Part shown: positions 51,739 through 63,795 of the stretch, one piece after another
Position numbering within the stretch: the stretch's first letter is position 1
Layout of the letters: each line of letters opens with the position of its first letter
NCBI GenBank assembly: GCA_022496205.1
Contig: WTXD01000008.1
Coordinates: 558,001-622,000 of the forward strand
Reading direction: 5' to 3'
DNA from: Gloeopeniophorella convolvens
Lineage: Eukaryota; Basidiomycota; Agaricomycetes; Russulales
DNA length: 64,000 nt
The notes under the pieces: model-generated
Told to the model about the DNA's origin: nothing
Seen by the model: only the letters and a program-made list of their open reading frames with translations
Database searches by the model: none
Translations under genes and position numbers: made by a program

Positions 51739-54700
51739 ATGAACGTTCTATGCGTGGCAGAGAAGCCTTCTATATCCAAGTCGATCACCAATATCCTCTC
51801 CGGAGGCCAGTTCCACACCGTGAGTGGCTCACCGTCCTTTTCCAGCTCCCAGCCCCGCCTTATGGTGCCAGAGGCACTCGCGGAGCCCGATAATCAAGAA
51901 CTACGACTTTGACTATCCGCAGACAAGAGCACATTTCACCGTTACGTGTGTCGCGGGCCACATACTGCAGCATGACTTTGCCTCCAGCCATCGGAAGTGG
52001 CACTCTTGCGACCCGTTCGATCTTTTCGATGCACCTATCGTGTCGGAGCCCGCAGAAGACAAGAAGCTATTGTGGACAACCTGGCTTCGGAAGCGCGCAA
52101 GGCCCACCAGCTGATGATCTGGACGGATTGCGACAGAGAGGGCGAGAACATCGGCGCGGAGATCGTGAAGATATGCCGCAAGTCGAAGCCGAACATCGTC
52201 GTCAAGCGCGCGCGCTTCAGCGCCATCATAGCCCAGTGCGCCCCTTCCGTCTTTCCCCCGCCCCAACTTGCGTCGACGGTGCGGACAGGCAGATACACCG
52301 CGCCGCGCAGCATCCGGTCGAGCTGGACTTCTCTCAGGCGGCCGCGGTCGACGCGCGGATCGTCTTGGACCTCCGCATCGGCGCTGCGTTCACGCGCATG
52401 CAGACGCTCAGGCTGCAGCCTCTTTTCCAGCAGATCCAGAGCGTAGTTTCGTACGGTGCGTGCATGCACGTCCTCCGCGCTCGGTCATTGTGTTGACTTG
52501 GAACCTCAGGACCGTGTCAATTCCCTACACTCGGCTTTGTCGTGTCGCGTTTTGACCAGGTTCAGGCGTTCAAACCGGAAAAGTTCTGGTACATATATCT
52601 GGCTTTGAACTATGACGCAAGCGACGGCGAAGAGGAGACGCCTTTCACTTGGGCGAGAAACCACCTTTTGAATTCAACCCGGCGCTCGCCATATACTCAG
52701 GTGTGCTCGAAGACGAAAGAGCGCGCGTGAACAAAGTGACAAAGAAGAATACAAAGAAATGGTACGTTGAGGCAGGAATGTTGTCGTGTCATTGCTAAGT
52801 CGTTTCTTAGGAAGCCGCTTCCTCTCACCACAGTGGAGCTTCAGAAGGCTGGCTCACGCCTGCTGAGGCTCTCACCGAAAAAGGTCCTAGACGTAGGTCA
52901 CTCTCCAAATCGCAATGGGCCTGGTTTGACTGGGAGATTCGAAGCACGCCGAGCACCTATACCAGCAAGGCTTCCTATCGTACCCTAGGACGGAGACAGA
53001 TCAATATGATCCGCAGTTTGACTTTGCTTCGCTAATCGCAAAGCAGACAGTAGACCCCACCTGGGGACAGTTCGCCACCAGGTATGTCCTGCCCAAAAGC
53101 CTCGCCACGTCGCTCAACTGTGCAGGCTTCAAGATAACGGCGGCTACGCCCCGCCCCGCCGAGGCAAGAACAACGATAAAGCACATCCTCCCATTCATCC
53201 GACGGCGCACGCAGGGAACCTGGCTGGCGACGAGAAGCGTGTTTACGAGTTCATCACTAGGAGATTTTTGGCGTCCTGCTCAAAAGACGCTCTCGGATTC
53301 GAGACTACAGTTGACGTGGTATACGGCGCTGAAGACTTTTATGCAAAAGGTGAGCGGGCCTGCATTTTCGTTCAGGTTACGTCCTCATTATTCATCAGGC
53401 CTCATCGTCCTCGAGAGGAACTACTTGGAAGTATACCCATACGACAAATGGAGCGGCAAAGAATTGCCTGACTTTCAGGAAGGGTCTACATTCGTACCGT
53501 CAATCTGCGAACTCAGGGAGGGTGCCACGACCAAGCCTTCTCTCCTCACTGAGGCAGATCTGGTCGGTATCATGGACAAGAACGGTATCGGCACGGACGC
53601 CACCATTGCTCAGCATATCGAAACGATCATCAATCGCGAGTACGTCATCCCGCGCATGGAAGGCTCGACGAAGTACCTGGTCCCATCGACATTTGGCATC
53701 GCCCTTGTCCAAGGCTACAACGAGATAGGGTTCGACAGAAGCCTGAGCAAGCCACAGCTAAGGCGAGAGGTACGTCAAGTTGGTCACAACCGGCATATGC
53801 GAACTATAACTGTTCTACAGACCGAGCGCAACGTGGTTGCAGTCTGCGAAGGGACCAAAACCAAGAATGACATGATTGTTGAGGCTGTCGATCAGTACAA
53901 GGACATGTACCTCAAGGCCAGAACGAACTTTGAGAAGGTCATTTCGGTAAAAATAGATGTACTTCCTGGCTAAATTTGGGGCTGACCAGTCTAAGAGTGT
54001 TCGCAGATACATAGAGAGAAATGGCAGGCCGAACGGGGGCGGAAACAATGATGACGGAGAGGATCCCCCGGGTCCTGGGGCCGGACGACCGAACGGTCGT
54101 GGTCGTGGTGCAGGTGCCCCGCGCGGCGGGCGAGGAAGAGGGAATGGGCGTGGCGGTGCCCCACCGCCTCCCGACGACAGCGATGGCGGCAGCGACGGCG
54201 AGCCCCCTCCTGCAAGAGGGCGAGGGCGAGGAAGAGGCCGTGGCGCAACAAGAGGCGCTCGAAACGCCGCGCCTTCTAGGGTGCCTTCTCGACCACCTAG
54301 CGTTGCAGCCAGGCCGGCTCGGCCACCAGTCGCAGCGCGCGGCTCTGACAGCGAAGACGGTGCGTCTCGAACTCAGCAGCGTGCCGTACCGCTGGCCGCT
54401 GACTCCACGGGTACTTCTATAGCACTGTGGGACGCCGTCGCCACGCCCCCGCCCAGCCCACCCCGACACGCCCCCGGACCACCCGTTCCTTCCTTCTTAG
54501 CTGGGCCATCTCGGGCACCGCCGCCCGCGCCGCGCGCCACCCCCACGGCGGGCCCCAACACCGCGCCGCCGCAAACCAACTGCTTCTGCGGGAAGCCAGC
54601 TGTAGATCGCACGGTGAAAAAGGAAGGCGCGAACAAAGGACGCCCCTTCCGCCGGTGCGGGCAGCCCGCCGAATGCGACTTCTTCGAGTGGTGCGACGAG

Positions 54701-55397
54701 CCCCCGCCCGAAGCGCGGCCGGCGCAGAGCAGACCCGGCCAACCTTCGATTCCCGCGAAGCGGCCCTACGCAGAACACGCAGTACGTGACCGCGCACCGC
54801 GATCGACGTGCCGCACGCGGCTGACACGGCGCGCTGTAGGCCCCGAAGCGCTACTGCCAGTGCGAGCTGACCGCCGTGCTCAAGACGGTCAGCAAGGAGG
54901 GCGCGAATAAGGGCCGCCAGTTCTGGTCGTGCCCTTCGCAGGCCGCGCGGTGCAACTTCTTCGAGTGGGACGACGGGGAGAACGGCCCCGGGGCTGGGGC
55001 TGGGGCCGCGTCTGGGCACGGACCCGGACCTGCTCCGCTCAGCGCGAGGACGCAGAGCGCAGGGGGCCAGCCGACCGCGGGCGAGTGTTTCAATGTGCGT
55101 GCGCTCGTTCATCTCGCCCTACCCTTGCCGTTCTGAGCAGTTTGCTTGCTTGCTTGCCTGCTTAGTGCGGGCAGCCTGGGCATTGGGCGAGCGGTATGTG
55201 CGTCTGGTTCGTGCGGGTGTACTTCGGCTGACAGGCCGGCTGCTTGCCTGCGCGCAGCTTGCCCGTCCGGGAACCAGAGGGGCAATTTGAAACGCTCGAA
55301 GACGACTGCGGGGAAGACGCAAGGCGGCGCAGGTGGGGGCGAGTGCTTCAAGTGCGGCAAGGAGGGTCATTACAGCAAAGGCGAGTGCGCATCATGA
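51739..55397 (+). CDS. TOP3: DNA topoisomerase III with GRF and CCHC zinc fingers; two apparent 1-nt deletions
   Basis: Type IA topoisomerase that works with RecQ helicase and Rmi1 to dissolve recombination intermediates. The TOPRIM start is MNVLCVAEKPSISKSITNIL, with the acidic triad region LMIWTDCDREGENIGAEI. The active-site tyrosine is in YQQGFLSYPRTETDQYDP. Later signatures are LTEADLVGIMDKNGIGTDAT and REYVIPRMEGSTKYLVPSTF. The C-terminus has an RG-rich linker, two GRF zinc fingers (CFCGKPAVDRTVKKEGANKG; YCQCELTAVLKTVSKEGANK) and two CCHC knuckles (CFN-CGQPGHWASAC and CFKCGKEGHYSKGEC). Frame breaks at about 52066 and at the TTTT run 52676-52679 each need one added base. The stop at 55397 follows the second knuckle. 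An in-frame-looking RGRGRGGKK segment to 55609 may be a further exon. Confidence 0.9.
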
Positions 55398-55869
55398 GCC
55401 CCTGCGCTTCGCAGAAATGGCTCGCTGACGTCCTGCTAGACTGCGCCGAGGCGGGATCGTCTGCTGGGGGCAGCCGGGCTCTTGGCCGGAGGGCATCGTT
55501 CACGCCCGCGAGGGGTTCGGGGTCGACGCGAGGACGGGGCAGAGGTGGGAAGAAGCCAGCATCGAAGGCGCGAAGCAAGACAAGCGCGTTCATGGCGGCG
55601 GACGATTGATGATTCTTGCACTACGATACCTGGCTTGTTCATACATCCTTCGATTCTCGATGCTTGATATACCTGTACTATACATTGCATTGCACAGATG
55701 TGTAAATACGTTCTGGCAGCACATAACGAACGTAGATAGTAGATACAAAAAGTAATTTAATGTGCAATAGACCGGACACGTGTACAAATGGATGCTCTCT
55801 TGTGCTTCTTCTCCAGCAGAATACTTGAACGGAAACCAGGTTGTGCGTATTGGGTGATAATGGCAATAG

Positions 55870-57816
55870 TCATTCGCGCACGATGGTGACGCAGGCCATC
55901 ATAGTGTCCCACAGTTCCTTGCGGGGCATCCCGGACGCCTCCGCGGCCGGCGCGACGACAGCCGGGTCCGCCTGCGGCGGCGCGCACATGAGCGGCGCCT
56001 GCTCGACGAGGTGCATCGGCGCGTACGCCGTCGACAGGAACAGCTTGAGGAAGCACGAGTTGGCCGGCTCGTCGTGGCCCAGGCGGAACGCGAGCGCCTC
56101 GGAGCCGACGCGCCCCGTGCCGATCGTGAGCGCGCCCCCGCGCGGCAGCGGCGGGCCCGCCGCGCCCGGGGCGGGCTGGTACACGGGGCGGATCGCGTAC
56201 CCGGTCGCGTCCATCCAGAAGAGGTACGGCCAGAGGTCGACGTCGGTGCGGTTCGACAGCGTGAGCGCGTACAGCGCGCCGTCGTCGTGTGCGAGCGTCG
56301 CGCGGCCGTCCGCGAGCAGGTTCGCGCCTGTCGGCGCCCACGTCTCCGCGTCGAGCCGGCGCAGCTCCATGCTGACGCGCTCGCCAAGCGGGACCTGTGA
56401 GTTGCGCCGGTGGAGGTGCAGGTGGAAGTTCGCGGCGGCGTCGAGGACTTGCACGTCGTCCGCAGCGTCGTGCGTCTCGGCGTGGATGACGGGCGGGCAG
56501 TTGTCGGCGACGAGGGGGTCTTTGCGCTCGATGGTGAGGTAGGTGTCGTGTGGCTGCACAGAGAGGTCCGCCTGCTCGGCCTTCGTGACGCGCATGATGG
56601 TGCACCCGCCGGGGGTCGCGTCGCGTTGCTGCTTGCCGGGCAGTTCTTGGCGCAGCTGCCACCACCGCTTGAAAGACGTACACGTCCGCTTGAGGTGCAC
56701 CTTGAATGGAATCCTGTTGTTCCAGCGCGTGACGCGGGCCCAGCCCTCTGCCACGGGAGCTTCGACGGCGGTTTTGATTTTGGAGAGGCACCACGTTGGG
56801 TGGACGGAGGTTGCTTGCAGCGTGGCAATGGCGGGGTTCAGGGAGCCGCGGACGTTGTGTTCGTGCAAGCTGAACTCGGTGCCCTCCACGACGCCGTGGA
56901 TGGCACCGGCGCTGATGCGGATGACGCCCTTCTCGGCGGAGGCAGCAGGGACGAAGCGGGTGTCAGGAGTGAACGGGGTTCCTCCAAAGAGTATGCGTTT
57001 CTTGTTTTTGCCGACGCAGACGGGGTGCTGGCTCTCGCCGTGAATGAAGAGGTCGCCGACGAGCTGACCGTAAGAGGTGCGGTGAAACGATTTCGTGTCT
57101 TTGGCTTCCAAAAGCGCCCTTGTGAAGCGTCCGCCCTCCTTGTCTTCCATGGCGCGCTCGCCTTGATCGCATGCCAGGATGGTGACGTGGGAGCTCGTGG
57201 CCTTCTGATAGAACCCGTGTCCTTCCGGTGATACTTTGCGCCCCAGCGCTCCACGCCAGAGGCCGGTGTACAGATCGTCCGCGGTGATCTTGTGACTTGA
57301 TGGCGTCCAGCGCGTGCTCTTTCGAGCGGCGCCAAGACGACTGCGGGCGGGGGAGAAGCAACAGTCAAGGATAAGAGTGATGTTGTCGCCTTTGGCCTCG
57401 CTGAGCTCGCTGAGCATAGCCTGCATCGACCAATCGGTGATGCCCGCGACCCGCCCCTCACGCACACGTGTGCCGTGATCGTACGGGCACAGCGTCTCAA
57501 CATGGAGGGGGTTGCCGTTCCGCCAGCCATCGGGCGCAACAGTGTTGCTGCCGTGGCCGGCAAAGTAGATGACGATGGAATCGCCTGTCTCGATGGCGGG
57601 ATTGTTGACGAGGTGGGACATGAATGCGTCTTCGATGGCGGCTTGCGTGGCTTTTCCATCGAGGAGCGTGCAGATGTGGTCGCGAGGGACGTGGAGATCG
57701 TCCGTGAGCCAGCGCTTCACATTGAATGCGTCATCAATACACGACGACAGATTCCAAATTTTGCTAGACTTGTACTGGTCGATCCCAATGATGAGGGCGA
57801 ATACGGAGGACGACAT
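55870..57816 (-). CDS. Caspase-domain (peptidase C14) protein, metacaspase-like
   Basis: Single coding exon of about 648 residues from the ATG at 57816. The frame is open to 57861, but the upstream part is best explained as a 5'UTR intron. The N-terminal caspase-like p20 domain reads FALIIGIDQYKSSKIWNLSS, CIDDAFNVKRWLTDDL, DSIVIYFAGHGS (catalytic His) and ITLILDCCFSP (catalytic Cys). A p10-like part follows (HVTILACDQGERAMED, GGRFTRALLEA, SQHPVCVGKNKKRILFGG). The rest has no recognised domain and ends with HLVEQAPLMCAPP and ELWDTMMACVTIVRE. It lacks the N-terminal Pro/Gln-rich or zinc-finger prodomain of type I metacaspases. This form is common in mushroom-forming fungi. Whether it cleaves after Arg/Lys is unknown. 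Confidence 0.87.
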   Translation of the reverse strand: MSSSVFALIIGIDQYKSSKIWNLSSCIDDAFNVKRWLTDDLHVPRDHICTLLDGKATQAAIEDAFMSHLVNNPAIETGDSIVIYFAGHGSNTVAPDGWRNGNPLHVETLCPYDHGTRVREGRVAGITDWSMQAMLSELSEAKGDNITLILDCCFSPARSRLGAARKSTRWTPSSHKITADDLYTGLWRGALGRKVSPEGHGFYQKATSSHVTILACDQGERAMEDKEGGRFTRALLEAKDTKSFHRTSYGQLVGDLFIHGESQHPVCVGKNKKRILFGGTPFTPDTRFVPAASAEKGVIRISAGAIHGVVEGTEFSLHEHNVRGSLNPAIATLQATSVHPTWCLSKIKTAVEAPVAEGWARVTRWNNRIPFKVHLKRTCTSFKRWWQLRQELPGKQQRDATPGGCTIMRVTKAEQADLSVQPHDTYLTIERKDPLVADNCPPVIHAETHDAADDVQVLDAAANFHLHLHRRNSQVPLGERVSMELRRLDAETWAPTGANLLADGRATLAHDDGALYALTLSNRTDVDLWPYLFWMDATGYAIRPVYQPAPGAAGPPLPRGGALTIGTGRVGSEALAFRLGHDEPANSCFLKLFLSTAYAPMHLVEQAPLMCAPPQADPAVVAPAAEASGMPRKELWDTMMACVTIVRE

Positions 57817-57817
57817 T

Positions 57818-57870
57818 CTACGAAGATTGGTGAGAGACTGCGCTCGAAGCTGAAGAAACAAGTAACGTAC
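57818..57870 (-). other. Probable 5'UTR intron of the caspase-domain gene
   Basis: GTACGTTAC at 57870, preceded by CAG, and an acceptor GTAG at 57818, one base before the ATG, define a 53-nt intron of the usual size. Splicing it out makes MSSSVFALII the only start. Confidence 0.6.
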
Positions 57871-59068
57871 CTGGGCCGACGGTGGAGGGGTGGTGGATAG
57901 AGAGATGATGTCTGCTTTGATGACTCTTTTGAGGCGCTAGCCCACACCTTCACTTGACCCAGCTGCGTACAGGAGCCTCGTGCTGAGAGAGCCTCGAGGG
58001 TTTGACGCCAGCCTCATGAATCTCATGTTGAGCGCGATTGATTTTGACTGCCGACGCATACTGGCACCTTGGAGCGTCGAACTCGAGCGCTACTGCGCGA
58101 CTATGGCTCACCCTAACCACCAAGTTGAGAACTGACTCCCAAAGAAAGATAATGAGAGCGGAATGAAGGGGTTCGAGGATGGATGCCGGATGAGCCGAGC
58201 CCATGTGCATCAGGCGAGCAATCGGTTTGTTGCTTATAAGGAGTCCAGCACGAACAACACGAGGCAGCACATTCCCTGAATGGAAGTTGTGACGCCATGC
58301 CTGGTTCACGGTTGAAGGATAGGGGCCTCACCGCCGTGGTCGGGACCCTCAGACGGGAGGAATGTAACGGTACTACGGCCTGGGCGGTATAGGTACGCAA
58401 GCCAGCAGGCCAATAGAAGGTCAAAGTTTGCTGAATGAGTGCATGATGACGCGTAAAATTCGGAGCCGCCCTTTGCCCAATGGCAGCACTAGAAACCTCC
58501 CGCAGTCACAGAGAATGATCTGCCAGTCCCAGATGACGGCCACGGTTCAGTAACTGAGGCAGTGCCGGGGTGGGGGTCCTCGATATGGTCCGTCCAAGAG
58601 CTGTCCCAGAATGCTGAGAGTACTTGCTTGGTTCCAGGTAGTGTTTATTTTGCGATATAGAGCTATGCGTGTGACTGTAACGAAGGACGTCCAGGAAAGC
58701 GAGGATCAGCAGCGCGCTTGGGCGATCGAAGAGGATATCAGAGCACGTTGAGAGAAAGAATTCCAGAAATGCAGCAGGAGAGGAGTAGATGCCGCATATA
58801 TCCACGGGCCCGGTGGAGATGACGGTGTCAAGCAGGTTGTGAAAAGGTGACCTCAGCCCGCCGCCGCGAGTTGCGGGAGCGTTCGGAAGCGCTCGGAAAC
58901 CCTCGGAAACCCCGGAAGCGAGGCCGGTAGAAACGGTCCGAGTGTGGCAGACACGGTCCGAGGCCGGCACGACGCCTCCGCGCTGTCGAAGTTGTAGACT
59001 GCTTGTAGCCTAACTCGGTCCCTGCACCAGGCAGCAGCTTCGCTGCCACCACCGCGGCACAATTCACA
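57871..59068. promoter_or_regulatory. Divergent intergenic region, 1.2 kb
   Basis: Separates the caspase-domain gene from ATG6. No gene recognised. A stretch at about 58865-58965 has clustered short CGGAA / GGTCCGAG words in imperfect tandem. Confidence 0.45.
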
Positions 59069-60802
59069 ATGTGCTTTATCTGCCAGCAATGCAAACAACC
59101 TCTTCAGGTGTGTACTGTCCCGCCAATCAAGCAGCTGACGCCTATGGTTCATTGAATGAACGTCTAGTTAGATGCTTCGCTCGTCGATCTCGCTCCGTCA
59201 GCTTATGACATGATAGTCGGCTCCCTACCACCGCAGCTAAACATACAAATCCCTCCTCCTTCAGAAGCTGACCAGCTCGCTCAACTGCCTGCCCCATCAT
59301 CCGCAAAGGCAGCATGGAGATCCGCCGCGCAAGCCACCAACCCTTCTCACCCTCCGCTGTCGCCCCGGGCACAGGGAAAGCTTCCCCAGAGGCCCCCACT
59401 GCTCCCGAACGAGTCGTTTGTGATACTCCAGGATAGCGTGATTAACAACATTCCGCAACACGTCTCTTCCCCATCACACGCGCACAGAGTGTCCGTCGCT
59501 AAATCCGCCGCAGCCGCACCCAAGCAGGAGCTACCACCAGATGACGTCGACCCAGTCAACCCTTCGCCTCTCTCGCATCACCTCCGTTCCACGCAGCGGT
59601 TGCTGAACCTACTTTCCAGCCGGACCGATGTCGACCACCCACTGTGCGCAGAGTGCACGCACATCCTACTTTCGACACTCACACGCCAATTAGAAGAAAC
59701 CAAGAAGGAGCGTGATGGGTACATCGCTTTCGAGCGGGAGGCAAAGAAAGAGAAGGAGCGCGAGAAGGAGGGTATCTCGCCGCAGGAGGCAGAACGGCGA
59801 GTTGCCCGGCTCAAGGAGGACGAGCGGATAGCGATTGAACAACTCCGTGAGGCAGAGCGCGAGCGCGAACAACTTGCGGAGGAGCTGCGGGCCCTTGAGA
59901 TGGAAGAAAAGGCACTCGAGGAGGAAGAGGAAGAGTGAGTGCACACTTCCCCTTCCTATGCTTAGGTTTGATTATCGCCCCGCCACAGGTTCTGGCGATC
60001 ACACAACGCACATCTCTTGAGGTCAGCTGAACAAAGTTCTCAATTAGCGGCTATGCGCGCAACATATGCCGCAGACTCCGCCACACTAGAACGGCTCGAG
60101 CGGACAAACGTGTATAACGATGCCTTCTGTATTGGACACGACGGTGTCTTCGGGACCATCAACAGTCTTCGGCTTGGCCGAGTTCCCGGGGTTCCCGTGG
60201 GTTTCATCTCTAAGTTCTAACGTTGGTTCGCCGTCTGACGAGTACATATCAGGTCGAGTGGGCCGAGATCAATGCTGCGTGGGGACAAACTTTGCTTTTA
60301 TTGTACACAGTCGCCCGCAAGCTGGATTTCACATTCGAGAAGTATGTGTCATTGAAAAGAGACGCTGGTCAGCATGCTCACGGTCCCTGCAGCTACCGAT
60401 TAGTCCCCACGGGATCCTTTTCGCGTGTAGAGAGGACGACTGGCGACAAGGCGACGTACGAGCTATATGGATCGGGTGATTTGCATCTCGGACGACTATT
60501 GCACAATCGGCGCTTCGATTTCGCAATGGTGGCCATGCTAGACTGCTTGAAGCAGTTAATGGACTGGGTCAAGTCACAAGATGCCAGCGTCGAGTTCCCG
60601 CACCAGTGAGTGTACCTTGTGGATGACCAAGGAGATATACTCATGCCGTGAGCATCACGCAAGGATTATCAAAGATAAGATTGGAGAGTCATCCGTGAAG
60701 CTGCAATTTAACCAAGAAGAGACGTGGACGCGGGCGCTGAGACACGTCTTACTCGCACTGAAGATACTTCTCAAATGGACGACGAGTGGGAACAATGGAT
60801 GA
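59069..60802 (+). CDS. ATG6: Beclin-1/ATG6 autophagy protein
   Basis: Subunit of the class III PI3-kinase (Vps34) complexes for autophagy and vacuolar sorting. The first exon reads [14 protein letters not shown] 59-nt intron then joins it to [23 protein letters not shown]3-like/disordered region follows, with [12 protein letters not shown]. The coiled coil reads [19 protein letters not shown] through KALEEEEEE and [19 protein letters not shown]. The evolutionarily conserved APG6 domain reads [63 protein letters not shown] and [20 protein letters not shown]. The last exon ends [20 protein letters not shown]. The N-terminal CxxC pairs are typical. It ends 188 bp before the next gene on the same strand. 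Confidence 0.94.
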
Positions 60803-60990
60803 TTAGCAAGCCAGGCATTATGGGGGCTGGCTGGACGGTGCCTTGGCCGGAGCTCGAAGGGGCGGGACAACGGAACGGAATGATCTCGAAGGTCACCCGA
60901 CCGCTTCTTCCCGGATTTTTTGAATAGTGCAGTATAAGTAGATGACTGAGGACGCCATTCCCGCCGGTCCGGTTGAATGAACATTTTACC

Positions 60991-63795
60991 ATGGGCCTCT
61001 TGTCCCTCGGCACTCCTCTACACTGGGACCAAGCAAAGCACTACGCAGACCACGTTCGCCATCATGGTATCACCCAGTTCCTCAACATCTGGGATCGTCT
61101 CAAGGACAGGCAGGGCGACGAGCTTCTCTGGGGGGACGAGGTGAGGTTTGCGCCCTTGAGTCGCTCCCGCCGAAGCGCTCATGTCCCGCCCATGACAGAT
61201 CGAGTACATGGTCGTAGAGCTCGACGAGAAGGAGAAGAACGCGGTCCTCTCGCTCTGCCAGACCGACATCCTCGCCAAGCTCCAGCCGCTGACGGCCGAT
61301 ATCAACGCAAAGACGGACTCGTCGTGAGTTGGTGCCCCTCCTCCAGCGAGGAGCGCCACAGTGATGTCATCCATTAGCGTCGTTCCGCCAGTGTTCCATC
61401 CCGAGTATGGACGGTACATGCTCGAGTCCACGCCCGGCGCACCGTACACGGGCAACGTGCACGACCTGCTCCTGGTCGAGGCCAACATGCGCTTCCGGTG
61501 GGTGCTCACCACTCCAACTCCGAGTCGATTGAGAAAGTTGACGCGCCGGCGGGCCAAGCAAGGCGGCACCTCGCCCGCTCAAACTTGGAGCCAAACCAGA
61601 TCCCCGTCACCTTCACCTCCTTTCCACGCCTCGGTGTGCCCGGGAAGTTCACGGAGCCTTACTACGACCCCGCGGAGGCGGTGTCGAGCCACAGCCTGTT
61701 TCTCCCGGAGCAGATTACCAACCCGCATGCCCGTTTCCCGTGCGTGGTTTCGCTTGCATAGTCAGCGCCAGCGCTATATGACGTCCATGCGTGGGACAGA
61801 ACTTTGACAGCGAACATCCGAAGACGGCGTAAGTCGAAGGTTGCGATCAACCTTCCTATTTACATCGACGAGCGCACCCCGCGCCCCTTTGTGGACCCGA
61901 CAATCCCCTGGCACCGGAATGTCTTTTCCGAGGACCCTGGTATGTCGACAATGCTGGGCTTGCTAGCGCGTACTGGTTACTGAACGCAGGCCGTCTTGCG
62001 CAGAGGCACGGAATGGAGCCGCGCTCATCGATCACATCTACATGGACGCGATGGGTTTCGGCATGGGCTGCTGCTGTCTCCAGTTGACGTTCCAATGTTG
62101 CAATATAGAGCAATCAAGGCGCATGTATGATGCTCTCATCCCTATCGGGCCCATAATGGTACGTTGCTCTACGTATTCGAAGCTGCAATCTGTCTCATTA
62201 CGTCTACAGCTGGCCCTGACAGCAGCGAGCCCACTTTGGCGTGGGTACCTCGCAGATGTAGATTGTAGATGGAATGTCATCGCAGGAAGCGTAGACGATC
62301 GCACAGAAGAGGAGAGAGGGTTAAAGGTACGACATCCATGGTACACGTAAGGTACTGGACTCATCCAGACTTTTCGCCTAGCCTTTGAAAGAAAACAAGA
62401 TGCAAATACCTAAATCTCGATACGATAGCGTCGACTTGTACATCTCGGAACAATGGATGAACCGCCCGGAGTACAACGATAGTCCCCTTCCCATCAACCA
62501 GAGTATTTATGATCGCATGCGCAAACATGGTATGTACCGCCAGCGCAGAACTTCGCTGAGGACTGACGAGGTGCCGCGCAGGAATCGACGATCTCCTGTC
62601 TAGACATATCGCCCATCTTTTTATTCGTGATCCTATCGTTATTTTCTTAGAGCTCATTGATCAGGATGACAGCAAGAGCACCGACCATTTCGAGGTTTGC
62701 ATCCCCTGACGCCACCTCTCCGTGCATGGCTTGACAGTTCATGGTAGAACATACAATCTACAAACTGGCAAACTCTTAGATTCAAGCCGCCGCCACCAGA
62801 TTCTCAGATCGGCTGGCGTGTCGAGTTCCGCAGTATGGAGGTCCAGATGACGGACTTTGAGAACGCCGCTTTCGCGGTGTTCATCGTGCTCCTGTCGCGC
62901 GCGATCATGAGCATGAACCTCAACTTCTACGTACCCATCTCCAAGGTGCTCCACCCTCAATTCCCCACGCACCGAACCGCCAGTCTAATAATGCGCAGGT
63001 CGACGAGAACATGCGCCGCGCGCAGCAGCGCGACGCCGTGCACCAGTCCAAGTTCTACTTCCGGCGCGAAGTCTTCACGCCCGCGTCGCGCGTCAACTCG
63101 GGCGCCGCGACGCCGATGTCGCGCACGTCCTCATCCTCCGGCGCGCCCTCCCCGACCTCGCCGAACGGCGCCAACGGGACCAACGGCGCTACGAACGGCT
63201 TCCACGCGCCGCAGCACCACTACCCGAAGCAGCGCGTGATGCCGAACTGCTTCCCGCCGCCCCCGCCGCCGGACGAGGGCCTGCCCGGCGGGAGCGTGAG
63301 TGAGGAGTACGCGGAGTACACCATGGACGAGATCATCAACGGCCGGGTGCGCCCTTCTCGCCCTCCTCTTCTGTGATACGTGTGCTGATGCGTGCGCGCG
63401 TGAGCAGGGCGACGCATTCCCGGGCCTCGTCGGCCTCGTCGAGGCGTACCTCGGCACGCTCGACATGTGCGCGGCCGAGGAGCGCAAGATCGCGAGCTAC
63501 CTCGACCTCATCCGCCGGCGCGCGAGCGGCGCGCTCAAGACGCCCGCGACGTGGATCCGCGAGTTTGTGCGCGCGCACCCGGCGTACAAGCACGACTCGG
63601 TCGTGAGCCAGGAGATCAACTACGATCTCATGGTCGCCGTGGACGAGATGTGCGTCTTCGCTGCTGATCTTCCGTCGCTCCTCCGTCCTCACGAGCGCGC
63701 GCATTTGCAGAGAGCGCGGGGTGCGCCGGGCGCCAGACTTGTTGCCCGAGGACTACGTTGGCGGTGACAAAGACTCTGGTTCGATAGATGGATGA
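60991..63795 (+). CDS. GSH1: Glutamate-cysteine ligase catalytic subunit
   Basis: First and rate-limiting enzyme of glutathione synthesis, cytosolic. About 700 residues over 11 or more exons. Start [20 protein letters not shown]. Family blocks in order: [72 protein letters not shown] (glutamate/ATP site), [80 protein letters not shown] and [20 protein letters not shown]. An insert of about 50 low-complexity residues (Ser/Asn/Gly/Pro) occurs before [10 protein letters not shown]. The last intron (GTGCGTC at 63653) leads to [15 protein letters not shown] and a stop at 63793-63795. Confidence 0.94.

Noticed and set aside
57817..57861. N-terminal extension MFLQLRAQSLTNLRR of the caspase-domain protein
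   Set aside because: It lies inside a well-formed 53-nt intron that ends one base before the conserved-type start MSSSVFALII.
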